This document shows positions 14,049 through 21,619 of a DNA stretch of 34,182 nucleotides, piece by piece. Position 1 is the first letter of the stretch, and each line of letters begins with the position of its first letter. Location of the stretch: positions 1 to 34,182 of the forward strand of contig CAZPXH010000021.1 of assembly GCA_964591085.1 (NCBI GenBank), read 5' to 3'. The notes under the pieces are model-generated. The model was not told the DNA's origin. It did no database searches and saw only the letters and a list, made by a program, of their open reading frames with translations. The position numbers and the translations under genes were made by a program. This DNA comes from CAZPXH01 sp964591085 (lineage in GTDB: Bacteria > Spirochaetota > Spirochaetia > DSM-27196 > CAZPXH01).

Positions 14049-15428
14049 TTACATCGTTGAGAAGATCTGGAAGCCCGAGTAGGACTCGGTTCCATGCTCG
14101 CTGATGTCCAGACCCATCTGCTCGTCTTCCTCGCTTACCCGCAGCGCTCCGGTCGCCTTGAGAATGGAGAAGAGGATGAAGGCCGTGACAAACACCCAGG
14201 CAAAGAAAGCACCAATGCCAGCGGCCTGGACGGCAATCTGGCCACCCCGGCCCAGTCCGCTACCGATCTTGTCCAGGTCTCCGAAGAGCCCAACCGCCAG
14301 CGTTCCCCACACACCTACGATTCCGTGAACGCTGACCGCGCCAACCGGATCGTCAATGTGGAAGATCTGGTCCAGCGTCTTGACCGAAAGCACAACGAGG
14401 ATTCCCGACACTGCACCAACAAACACCGACATGCCCGGTGCAATGACCCACGTACCGGCGGTAATACCAACAAGGCCGGCCAGAGCGCCGTTGAGCGCCA
14501 TGCTGGGATCCGGCTTCCCATCCATGAGCCATGAGGTGAGCATGGCCAGGACCGCACCAGCGCTTGCGGACAGGGTTGTGGTCGTGGCTACCCACGCAAT
14601 ATCCAGATCGGTTCCGGAAAGAGTAGAGCCGGCATTAAAGCCGTACCAGCCGAACCAGAGGATGAACACGCCAAGCGCAGCAAGCGGGAGGTTGTGACCG
14701 GGAATTGCCCGAACCGTTGTCTGATCGCCAACCTTTACGTACTTGCCCTTTCTTGCCCCGATTACAATGGCACCGGCCAGGGCAGCCCAGCCACCGGTTG
14801 AGTGCACGATTGTGGACCCGGCAAAGTCATGGAATCCGAGCTCTGCAAGCCAGCCTCCACCCCAGACCCAGTGGCCGGAGATGGGGTAGATGAGCGCGGA
14901 AATGAACACGCTGTAGATGAGGTAGCCACGGAACTGCGTGCGTTCGGCCATGGCTCCACTGACAATGGTTGCTGCCGTAGCGGCAAAGACTACCTGGAAC
15001 ATCCAGTCCCGGAAGATTGCCGGCATGCTGGTGCCGTCAACTTCACTCACCGCAACACCCAGATAACCCGCGATTCCTTCGTTGGTGTAGCTGAGGAAGA
15101 AGCCGCTGGACCCGAAAAACCCACCAACGGAAGACCCGTACATCAGGGCCCAGCCAACCGCCCAGTAAGCGATTGCACCGGCCGAGAAGTCCATGAGGTT
15201 CTTCATGATGATGTTTCCGGCGTTCTTAGCACGGGTGAGGCCTGCCTCAACCATGGCGAATCCCGCCTGCATGAAGAACACCAGCGCCGCGGACAGGATC
15301 AACCAGATCATGTCAAAGGCAGCGTAGAACAATGCGGTATCCGAGATGTCCTGACCAAATGCCAGGCCGGCGCCAATGGTCAGCGCAATCGCTACCAGCA
15401 CGCCTGACGCAATGAAGCGTCTCTTCAT
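14049..15428 (-). CDS. amtB: Ammonium transporter of the Amt family
   Basis: The 459-residue protein has an N-terminal signal-like segment (about 1-25) followed by eleven expected membrane helices. The conserved pore residues are present: DFAGSTIVHSTGG carries the first pore histidine and VHGIVGVWGT the second. The product moves ammonium across the inner membrane. The ATG at 15428 is preferred to one 21 bases upstream because GGGAGGT sits 9 bases before it. It has a near-consensus sigma-54 promoter, lies downstream of a NifA-like gene on the same strand, and is followed directly by the P-II gene. Confidence 0.95.
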   Translation of the reverse strand: MKRRFIASGVLVAIALTIGAGLAFGQDISDTALFYAAFDMIWLILSAALVFFMQAGFAMVEAGLTRAKNAGNIIMKNLMDFSAGAIAYWAVGWALMYGSSVGGFFGSSGFFLSYTNEGIAGYLGVAVSEVDGTSMPAIFRDWMFQVVFAATAATIVSGAMAERTQFRGYLIYSVFISALIYPISGHWVWGGGWLAELGFHDFAGSTIVHSTGGWAALAGAIVIGARKGKYVKVGDQTTVRAIPGHNLPLAALGVFILWFGWYGFNAGSTLSGTDLDIAWVATTTTLSASAGAVLAMLTSWLMDGKPDPSMALNGALAGLVGITAGTWVIAPGMSVFVGAVSGILVVLSVKTLDQIFHIDDPVGAVSVHGIVGVWGTLAVGLFGDLDKIGSGLGRGGQIAVQAAGIGAFFAWVFVTAFILFSILKATGALRVSEEDEQMGLDISEHGTESYSGFQIFSTM

Positions 15429-15465
15429 CGGATGGTACCTCCCTATCATAGTTTCCCCTTTCTAT

Positions 15466-15481
15466 TGCAGAAAGCGTGCCA
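15466..15481 (-). promoter_or_regulatory. Sigma-54 promoter of amtB
   Basis: The minus strand reads TGGCACGCTTTCTGCA, matching the -24/-12 consensus TGGCAC-N5-TTGCA with one change. Start of transcription would be near 15455, giving a leader of about 27 bases that contains the amtB ribosome binding site. The downstream P-II gene would share it. Confidence 0.88.
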
Positions 15482-15514
15482 GCCAGACCGAATTGTTGTC
15501 CCAACCGCACAAGT

Positions 15515-15654
15515 CCTGTACTCATGTGGACTTATGAGACCATGGCCGGTACAGGGGAGACAGAGTCCCACCGGTAAATGCTACGCTTTGGTAGGTAAAT
15601 GAATATTTGGCTACGAAATGGTACGCTATGATGCTACGACAAACGGATGCGTAG
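15515..15654. promoter_or_regulatory. Enhancer-like repeat array upstream of amtB
   Basis: The region holds a nested dyad, CCTGTAC (15515-15521) with GTACAGG (15549-15555) enclosing CTCAT-N8-ATGAG (15521-15538). It is followed by direct copies of GCTACG at 15580, 15610 and 15633. The first two extend as GCTACG-N4-GGTA or similar, and an inverted copy GCGTAG lies at 15649-15654. GGTAAATG occurs twice (15573, 15594). The repeats lie about 35-190 bases upstream of the sigma-54 promoter, the right range for activator binding sites. The classical NifA site TGT-N10-ACA was not found. Confidence 0.5.
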
Positions 15655-15692
15655 TTTCTGTGGGTCCACGGTCTACCGGGGGCACGGGATCT

Positions 15693-17258
15693 CTACGCCT
15701 TGCGCTTGTAGGTGTCCGCGACTATGTCGTGTTTTTTTACCCGGAGGCCGATGACACGCTCTGTGATTCCCAGGAGGCGGGCCGCCCGGGCCATGTTGCC
15801 CTTGGCAGACTTCAGGGCGTCCGAGATCAGTTCACGCTCCAGATTTTCCAGAGCTTCCGGCAGGGAGCTGTGCAGCCGGGTGTTGGTGGACTCGGCCGAT
15901 TGCAGGCTCGGCGGAAGGTGGTGGGAGTGGATGACCTCGTCGTTGGTCAGGAGCACGGCGCGCTCAATGCTGTTCTCCAGCTCCCGCACGTTGCCGGGCC
16001 AGTGGTAATTGTTCAGCAGATCAATCGCCGGTGTGCTGATACGGCGCACCGCTTTTCGGTTCTGCTCCGCGTACTTCTCCACAAAGTGGTCGGCAAGCAG
16101 CATGATGTCGCTCCTCCTGTCCCGGAGGGGAGGGATATGCACCGGGAACACGTTGAGCCGGTAGTACAGGTCCTCCCGGAACAGCCCACGGGAAAGGAGG
16201 TCTTCCAGATCGCGATTGGTTGCCGCGATCACGCGGACATTCACCCGGATGGTATCGTTTCCGCCGACGCGCTCAAATTCCCGTTCCTGCAGGACCCGAA
16301 GCAGCTTCACCTGCGTTGTTGCCGAAAGATCTCCGATTTCGTCCAGAAAGATGGTTCCACCTGCGGCCAACTCAAAACGACCCTTGCGGCTGGCAACGGC
16401 GCTGGTGAATGCCCCCCGTTCATGGCCAAAGAGCTCGCTCTCAATCACCGATTCCGGGAGGGCGGAGCAGTTCACCTTCACAAACGGCCGCTCTGCGCGC
16501 TCGCTGTTGTAGTGAACGGCGTGCGCCACTAGCTCCTTGCCGGTCCCGCTCTCACCGCGGATCAGGACCGTGGCGTCACTCCGGGAGACATTGGCAATCA
16601 TGTCGTACACGTCCTGCATGGCCTTGCTGTTGCCAATGATGTTGGAGGGTCGGAAGCGCTCGCGGAGTTCTTCCTGCAAGCGGCTGTTCTCCTCTTCCAG
16701 CGCGCGGCGTTCTTCAACCACACGCTGCCGCAGGCGAACGGCCTGGGCAATCATGGAAGAAATGATGGTCAGAAGCCGTGCGCGCTGCTCCAGCTCCGAC
16801 TGATCCGCGTGGGGGCTGTCAACGCTGAGCGCTCCGATGGTCTCATTGCCCAGGCGAATCGGGACGCAGATGAAGCTGATGTCCTCGGACTGCGCACGGC
16901 GCGCGCCCGAGCGGTCAAGGAAGCGAGGGTCTGCAGCGACATCCGGGATGATCTCCTGTTGGCCGGAAGCAATTACCCTTCCCGTGACGCCCTCTCCCAG
17001 CCTATATCGGGCGCGCGCCTGCTGGTTGAGCGACAGCCCCACGCTGGCCTCCGTGGTGATCTCGCCGGACTGCCGGTCCAACAGCGTGATTGCACCACGG
17101 AGCATGCCCATGCTGTCGGTTACGGCTTCCAGAACGGGCTGGACAATCCGGTTGAGGTCCAGGCTCTGGTCCAGGATACGACTGATGGAGAAGAGCAGGG
17201 ACAGCTCTTCGATGCGGCGGGAGGCGCCTTCGTGCGATGCGCTCGTCTCCGGGGGCAC
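15693..17258 (-). CDS. NifA-like sigma-54-dependent transcriptional activator
   Basis: The 521-residue protein has a GAF domain (about 20-180), a short coiled linker rich in Glu/Arg, and a central AAA+ domain with Walker A GESGTGKE (235-242) and Walker B TIFLDEIGD. A Fis-type helix-turn-helix near the C-terminus contains ARAARLLGITERVIGLRVKKHDI, which closely resembles NifA proteins. The sigma-54 contact loop reads GAFTSA (282-287) instead of GAFTGA. It activates sigma-54 RNA polymerase, and the likely target is amtB just downstream. The GTG at 17258 is used for lack of another start; no strong ribosome binding site is visible. No nif genes are present, so the nifA symbol is withheld. Confidence 0.9.
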   Translation of the reverse strand: MPPETSASHEGASRRIEELSLLFSISRILDQSLDLNRIVQPVLEAVTDSMGMLRGAITLLDRQSGEITTEASVGLSLNQQARARYRLGEGVTGRVIASGQQEIIPDVAADPRFLDRSGARRAQSEDISFICVPIRLGNETIGALSVDSPHADQSELEQRARLLTIISSMIAQAVRLRQRVVEERRALEEENSRLQEELRERFRPSNIIGNSKAMQDVYDMIANVSRSDATVLIRGESGTGKELVAHAVHYNSERAERPFVKVNCSALPESVIESELFGHERGAFTSAVASRKGRFELAAGGTIFLDEIGDLSATTQVKLLRVLQEREFERVGGNDTIRVNVRVIAATNRDLEDLLSRGLFREDLYYRLNVFPVHIPPLRDRRSDIMLLADHFVEKYAEQNRKAVRRISTPAIDLLNNYHWPGNVRELENSIERAVLLTNDEVIHSHHLPPSLQSAESTNTRLHSSLPEALENLERELISDALKSAKGNMARAARLLGITERVIGLRVKKHDIVADTYKRKA

Positions 17259-17276
17259 GGGATAACACTACACACT

Positions 17277-17302
17277 GGTAGGCTTTGGCTCAACAGCCTA
17301 CC
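17277..17302 (-). terminator. Hairpin between pyk and the NifA-like gene
   Basis: GGTAGGCT (17277-17284) and AGCCTACC (17295-17302) form a perfect 8-base-pair stem with a 10-base loop, 15 bases after the pyk stop. On the minus strand it is followed by AGTGTGTAGTGTT, which is only moderately T-rich. It may attenuate read-through from pyk or act as an operator for the activator gene. Confidence 0.5.
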
Positions 17303-17316
17303 GGATTGTCGGCAGC

Positions 17317-19101
17317 TTACGATTCGCCGAGATCCCCTTCATAGATGATCTTTTCCTGTCCGTCGAGTGTGACAAAGGTCTGGCTCTCAAAGCTGAACAT
17401 GGCAGCGGGAACCTCGGTGATCACCACAATGTCCGGATTGAGCAGTTCAATAGACTCCGGGGGGATCTGGCTCGGCTCCTCCACAACCACACCCCGGATC
17501 CGCGGAAGGATATCGCGGTACTGGTCTGAGAGACTCGTGGTCAGCAGGATTTCGGTTCCATCTTGACTTAACTTCTTTCGTGCTTCGGCAGCGGTGGCCG
17601 CCTTTATCATCTTCCCGCTCGCCCGGCCGCCGAATCCGCGTTGTCCGCGACCCAGAATGTTTCCCAGGAAGTGCAACTTGACCATGTTCAGCGGAATCGG
17701 GGAGTTCAGGGGAACACCGGCAACCGTGACCACGCGGTCCAGCCTGCGCGCGAATCCGGACTCCAGAGCAAGGCGCATGGCGTTCTGCAGCATCTCGTCG
17801 GAGTCCGTCACAAAGTCGCTGAGCAGCGGGTGGATGCCCCAGTGGAGCAGAAGCTGGCGGTGAGTGGTATCGGAGACCGTCACCGCGATGATCGGCTGGG
17901 AAGGCCGAAGCTGGGAGAGCAACCGGGGACTGTTTCCGCGCAGTGTCGGCGTGATGATGGCCGCCGCCTCCACGTCCTTTGCCACAATGAATGCTGCGCG
18001 CGCCATCGCCTGCCCCAGGTCACCTCCCGGTGTGACCTCCGCAAAGTAATCCATGCATCGGGCCCTGTACTCCGCGGAGCGCTCAACGGCACGCGCAATG
18101 CGGTCCAGTGTCTGGCAGGACCGAACCGGGAACTTTCCACCCGCTGTTTCGCCGCTGAGCATGACCGCATCGGTACCGTCAAAGATTGCATTTGCAACGT
18201 CGGTGAGCTCGGCGCGGGTGGGATTGGGATTGTTGATCATTGAGTCAAGCATTTGGGTGGCGGTGATCACGGCCCGGCGTGCCCGGTTGCACGCGCCAAT
18301 GATGCGCTTCTGTGCCAGCGGAATGTCTTCGGTTGCCAACTGCACTCCCAGGTCCCCGCGCGCAACCATCACCCCATGCGCAACCCGGATTATGTCCTCC
18401 AGGTTGTCCAGGCCCTCCTGGTTCTCAATCTTGGCAATCACCCGGATCGGTGAGTCGTGTTCCGCAAGGATGTTGAGGATTTCCACCACATCCTGCGGGC
18501 GGCGAATGAACGACGCGGCAATGAAGTCCATCCCGTGCTGGATGGCAAAGGCAATGTCCTTCTCATCTTTCTCCGTGATCGCCGGGAGACCGACGCGGAC
18601 CCCGGGGACGTTCACATTCTTCCTGCTGCCAACCATTCCGCCGTTGCGGACCACACAGCGGATTTCGGTGCCTTCGCTGGCGGTGACCTCGAGATCGATC
18701 AGACCGTCGGCAATGAAGATGTGGTTACCCGGGCCAACCTCGGTGGGCAGCTTCTGGTAGCTGACGGACAGACGCTCGGCGGTGCCATCAACCATTTCGG
18801 TGGTGAGCGTGATTTCGTCACCGTTTCTCAGCTCAATCTGTCGGTTGTCGGCGACAATGCCGGTTCGGATTTCCGGCCCCTTGGTGTCAAGCATTGTTGC
18901 AACGGGAACACCCGTTTCGGCCGAGGCTCTCCGGAGCCGCTGCAGGCGTGCCTCGTGCTCCTCGTGAGTTCCATGGCTGAAGTTGAAGCGGGCAACGTTC
19001 ATTCCCGCGGACAGCAGGGCGGTGATCTTGTCATCCTCATCAACCGCCGGTCCAAGGGTGCAGATGATCTTGGTGCGCCGAACCTGCTCTCGCTTGTTCA
19101 T
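17317..19101 (-). CDS. pyk: Pyruvate kinase with C-terminal extension
   Basis: The 594-residue product contains a complete pyruvate kinase (about 1-474), which transfers phosphate from phosphoenolpyruvate to ADP in glycolysis. Clear motifs are RRTKIICTLGPA, LDTKGPEIRTG (71-81), the active-site segment AKIENQEGLDNL, ARGDLGVQ, and ATQMLDSMINNPNPTRAE. Residues about 475-594 form an added domain resembling the PEP-utiliser-like tail of Bacillus-type enzymes. The position where that family has its TSHAA segment reads EEPSQIPPESIE, so it has no phosphohistidine. The ATG at 19101 has GGAAG upstream. The open frame extends further upstream, but that part is unlike the family. Confidence 0.95.
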   Translation of the reverse strand: MNKREQVRRTKIICTLGPAVDEDDKITALLSAGMNVARFNFSHGTHEEHEARLQRLRRASAETGVPVATMLDTKGPEIRTGIVADNRQIELRNGDEITLTTEMVDGTAERLSVSYQKLPTEVGPGNHIFIADGLIDLEVTASEGTEIRCVVRNGGMVGSRKNVNVPGVRVGLPAITEKDEKDIAFAIQHGMDFIAASFIRRPQDVVEILNILAEHDSPIRVIAKIENQEGLDNLEDIIRVAHGVMVARGDLGVQLATEDIPLAQKRIIGACNRARRAVITATQMLDSMINNPNPTRAELTDVANAIFDGTDAVMLSGETAGGKFPVRSCQTLDRIARAVERSAEYRARCMDYFAEVTPGGDLGQAMARAAFIVAKDVEAAAIITPTLRGNSPRLLSQLRPSQPIIAVTVSDTTHRQLLLHWGIHPLLSDFVTDSDEMLQNAMRLALESGFARRLDRVVTVAGVPLNSPIPLNMVKLHFLGNILGRGQRGFGGRASGKMIKAATAAEARKKLSQDGTEILLTTSLSDQYRDILPRIRGVVVEEPSQIPPESIELLNPDIVVITEVPAAMFSFESQTFVTLDGQEKIIYEGDLGES

Positions 19102-19110
19102 GATGCTTCC

Positions 19111-19139
19111 AGTATCTGCAGCATTGCCCGGGGCCGCAA
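19111..19139 (-). promoter_or_regulatory. Possible promoter of pyk
   Basis: TTGCGG (19134-19139) and GATACT (19111-19116) on the minus strand are separated by 17 bases. The start would fall close to the GGAAG ribosome binding site, leaving a very short leader. Boxes were chosen by eye. Confidence 0.4.
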
Positions 19140-19232
19140 GGATACAACCCGTGGTCCGGGTTTCGCTTCTCGCGTTCCATGCGCTCGTGGCAGTGTGAGC
19201 CGGTGAACGGAAGACCACTTGGGCCGGTCCGG

Positions 19233-19952
19233 ATGCTTGCGCTGGACTTTGACGGCGTGATCTGCGATTCGGTGGTGGAGGCCTGGCGCAGCAGCAGGGC
19301 TTGCGCGGTAGAGCAGGGACTGCCCGCTGCACCGGATAGCCCGGAGTATCGGGAACGCTTTCGCAAGCTGCGCCCGCTCATTGCCGAAGGAGCGGATTTC
19401 CTGCTGATCCAGGGAGTTCTGAGCGGGCAGGGGGATCCGGACCTGGACGCTGCCGTCTTCCGGTCCGCGCGCAGCCGGGTTTCCGGGAAGGATTACTCCA
19501 CCTACCGGGATCTCCTGGCGGAGTTTCGGCGCGCGCGGATCAGGGCTGATTTTCCCGCGTGGGTGACCGATCACTCGCTCTATCCCGGAATCCCCGAGCT
19601 GCTCTCCTTGCTCCACAACGATGATCGTATGGTGATTGTGAGCACCAAGCAGGCGGATGTCATTGCTGCCATCCTGTCCCGTTTCTCTCGGCAGGTTCCT
19701 GAGCCGCGGATTCACTACGCTGGCGCTCAGGCAAAGCTGGAACTGATTCACGGGTTGGCCGCGGAGCGCAGTATTCCGGCCAACCAGCTGCTCTTTGTGG
19801 ATGACCAGCCGGAGCACTTCCGCTCCAACAGGAGGGGGATGCAGTGTCGGCTGGCGGACTGGGGCTACCTTCCACCGGACCGGAACGAGGCTGAGGACCC
19901 GCCGCTGATTTCGCGCGAAGAGCTCGCCGAGGTGGCGCGGAACCTTTCCTAG
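19233..19952 (+). CDS. HAD-superfamily hydrolase (phosphoglycolate phosphatase-like)
   Basis: The 239-residue product has the HAD motifs in order: nucleophile segment LALDFDGVICDS (Asp5, Asp7), the Thr of VIVSTKQ, a lysine in AQAKLELI, and the acidic motif LLFVDDQPEH near the C-terminus. A helical cap lies between motifs I and II. It should dephosphorylate a small metabolite in the cytoplasm; phosphoglycolate and sugar phosphates are typical substrates, but none can be assigned. The start is uncertain: ATG 19233, GTG 19203 and ATG 19179 are all in frame and none has a good ribosome binding site. The shortest is chosen because the domain begins right there. Its stop overlaps the convergent neighbour's stop. 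Confidence 0.82.
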   Translation: MLALDFDGVICDSVVEAWRSSRACAVEQGLPAAPDSPEYRERFRKLRPLIAEGADFLLIQGVLSGQGDPDLDAAVFRSARSRVSGKDYSTYRDLLAEFRRARIRADFPAWVTDHSLYPGIPELLSLLHNDDRMVIVSTKQADVIAAILSRFSRQVPEPRIHYAGAQAKLELIHGLAAERSIPANQLLFVDDQPEHFRSNRRGMQCRLADWGYLPPDRNEAEDPPLISREELAEVARNLS

Positions 19953-20410
19953 TCCTGGCTGTCCTCGGAGTCGCCGCGCAGCAGGAGACGAAGCTCGTCA
20001 CTGCCTACGGTCCGCTGCTCGTCCATGTCGTCCGCCGGCTGGCGCAGAGCCAGGTCCAGTCTCCGGGCATTCTCTTCGTGCACCCGACGGACCGCGCCGA
20101 GCCTCGCCCGAGAGTCCGAAAGTGCTGCTCCAAAGGCGAGCTCGTCATTCTCCAGGTCTGTTAGCAGTGACACATAGGAGCGCTCGCACCGGAGGAGCGC
20201 GCGGAGGTGTTCGTTGCGGCTGATCAGCTGCTCGGCACCTCGGAGAAGCGAATCCAGCCGGACCAGCGTGGCATCAACAAACAGCAGCTCATCCAGCACA
20301 CGCTCGGCGAAGAACTCCGCGTCAATGTCCAGCATGGCCCCCTGCCGGATGCTCCGGATCATCCCGGATAGGAACGCGATGTTGTCGTCGTAGTGGATTC
20401 GCAGTGGCAT
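19949..20410 (-). CDS. Helical protein of unknown function
   Basis: The 153-residue protein is predicted to be mainly alpha-helical, with long runs of charged and Leu/Ala residues and no signal peptide or membrane segment. I recognise no family. GGAG lies about 9 bases ahead of the ATG at 20410. It is divergent from the rpsF operon and converges with the HAD gene, with overlapping stop codons. Codon use looks like its neighbours, which supports a real gene. Confidence 0.65.
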   Translation of the reverse strand: MPLRIHYDDNIAFLSGMIRSIRQGAMLDIDAEFFAERVLDELLFVDATLVRLDSLLRGAEQLISRNEHLRALLRCERSYVSLLTDLENDELAFGAALSDSRARLGAVRRVHEENARRLDLALRQPADDMDEQRTVGSDELRLLLRGDSEDSQD

Positions 20411-20454
20411 TCTCTTGTGCTCCGCCGCCAGGGCTCCGTCTCTTGGGCTCCTCG

Positions 20455-20483
20455 TTGACAGCCACCGGGTCCGCTGCTACCTT
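20455..20483 (+). promoter_or_regulatory. Promoter of the rpsF operon
   Basis: A perfect TTGACA (20455-20460) and TACCTT (20478-20483) are separated by 17 bases. Transcription would start near 20490, leaving a structured leader of about 83 bases before rpsF. Confidence 0.7.
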
Positions 20484-20490
20484 CCCGGCT

Positions 20491-20555
20491 CTGGCCAAGG
20501 CCAGCAAATACCACCTTGCTGACGCAGTCAAGCGTCAGTGCACCGCGAATGCGGT
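20491..20555 (+). promoter_or_regulatory. Structured rpsF leader, candidate S6:S18 autoregulatory RNA
   Basis: Three hairpins follow one another: CTGGCC-aa-GGCCAG (20491-20504), CTGACGC-N6-GCGTCAG (20519-20538) and ACCGC-gaat-GCGGT (20542-20555). The last begins with a CCG and lies just ahead of the ribosome binding site. rpsF leaders in several phyla bind the S6:S18 complex and repress the operon. The position fits, but I cannot test the published consensus here. Confidence 0.4.
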
Positions 20556-20572
20556 TGTCCACAGGGGGACCA

Positions 20573-20854
20573 ATGATTCGGCAGTACGAGACCGTCTGCG
20601 TCTTCCGTAACGCAGACGACGCCTTCAAGGAAGGCGTGGAAGCCGTCAAGGCAGAGTTGCAGAAGCTTGACGGTGTGATCTCCAAGGAAGAGGATATGAG
20701 GGTTCGCACGCTTGCCTACCGAGTGCGAAAGCAGACCCAGGGCCACTACTATCTCTTTGAATTCGACATGGATCCGGAAAAAGCCCACCAGATAGACGCG
20801 GCACTGAAGCATCGTCCGGAGCTGCTGCGCCACATCGTAGTCCGCAAGGAGTAG
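20573..20854 (+). CDS. rpsF: Ribosomal protein S6
   Basis: The 93-residue product begins MIRQYETVCVFR and contains the S6 core: a first strand, the helix around EGVEAVKAELQKL, and the segment LAYRVRKQTQGHYYLFEFD. It binds 16S rRNA with S18 in the 30S platform. AGGGGG sits 5 bases upstream of the ATG at 20573 and fixes this start over an upstream ATG at 20516. It is the first gene of the operon with ssb, rpsR, a membrane protein gene, rplI and dnaB. Confidence 0.96.
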   Translation: MIRQYETVCVFRNADDAFKEGVEAVKAELQKLDGVISKEEDMRVRTLAYRVRKQTQGHYYLFEFDMDPEKAHQIDAALKHRPELLRHIVVRKE

Positions 20855-20857
20855 GCG

Positions 20858-21295
20858 ATGGCGCAGGACATCAACTCCGTCACCCTCGTTGGCCGCCTTA
20901 CGCGTGACGTTGAGATGCGCTACAGCCAGGGCGGGATGGCCATTGCGTCCTTCTCCGTTGCCGTGAACTACCGCAAGAAATCCGGTGACAACTGGGTGGA
21001 TGAGGCCAGCTTCTTTGACTGCAAGCTCTTTGGACGGCAGGCAGAGGCTGTGCAACGCTTCCTCACAAAAGGCAAGCAGGTTGGTGTGAACGGCGAGCTC
21101 AGGCAGGACCGCTGGGAGCAGGACGGCCAACGACGCAGCAAAGTAGAAATCATCTGCAACAACCTCCAGCTTCTTGGCGGCCGGGACGGCGGTGGTGGCG
21201 GCGGATATGAGGACGGCGGCTCCTTTGGGTCGCAGGCGGGCTCGGATGCCCCGCCCAGCAGTGCATCCAGCTTTGACGACGATATTCCCTTCTAG
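20858..21295 (+). CDS. ssb: Single-stranded DNA-binding protein
   Basis: The 145-residue product has an OB-fold (about 1-108) starting DINSVTLVGRLTRD with FSVAVNYR and FFDCKLFGRQAE. A Gly-rich linker (about 109-125) follows, and the acidic tip DDDIPF recruits replication and repair partners. It coats single-stranded DNA in replication and repair. It starts 3 bases after rpsF, and lying between the genes for S6 and S18 is the common bacterial arrangement. Confidence 0.97.
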   Translation: MAQDINSVTLVGRLTRDVEMRYSQGGMAIASFSVAVNYRKKSGDNWVDEASFFDCKLFGRQAEAVQRFLTKGKQVGVNGELRQDRWEQDGQRRSKVEIICNNLQLLGGRDGGGGGGYEDGGSFGSQAGSDAPPSSASSFDDDIPF

Positions 21296-21310
21296 GACTG
21301 GAGGAACACG

Positions 21311-21610
21311 ATGGCAGACGATCGAGACGATCGAGGCGGCGGGCGCGATGGGCGCGACGATGGTGACGGACGGGGAGGAGGACGCGGCGGGTTCCGCCGG
21401 GGGCGTTCATTCTTCCGCCGTAAGGTGGACAAGATTGCCACCCAGAATCTCACCATTGACTACAAGCATCCGGAGATCCTCGCCCGCTTCATCACGGATG
21501 CTGGCAAGATTCTGCCGCGCCGGATTACCGGCACTTCCGCCAAGAACCAGCGCCGCCTGGTCCGCGAAATCAAGCGGGCCCGGGCAATTGCGCTGCTTCC
21601 CATGGGCTGA
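21311..21610 (+). CDS. rpsR: Ribosomal protein S18
   Basis: The 99-residue product has the S18 core (about 30-99): FFRRKVDKI, then IDYKHPEILARFIT, and the basic C-terminus with SAKNQRRLVREIKRARAIALLP. The first 30 residues are an Asp/Arg/Gly-rich tail longer than in Escherichia coli. GGAGG-type sequence precedes the ATG at 21311. It partners S6 on the 30S subunit. Confidence 0.96.
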   Translation: MADDRDDRGGGRDGRDDGDGRGGGRGGFRRGRSFFRRKVDKIATQNLTIDYKHPEILARFITDAGKILPRRITGTSAKNQRRLVREIKRARAIALLPMG

Positions 21611-21619
21611 CAAGCCCAG

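Noticed and set aside
15482..15692. NifA-type upstream sites TGT-N10-ACA
   Set aside because: The nearest match, TGT at 15497 with ACA at 15509, has a spacing of 9 instead of 10; no exact site was found.
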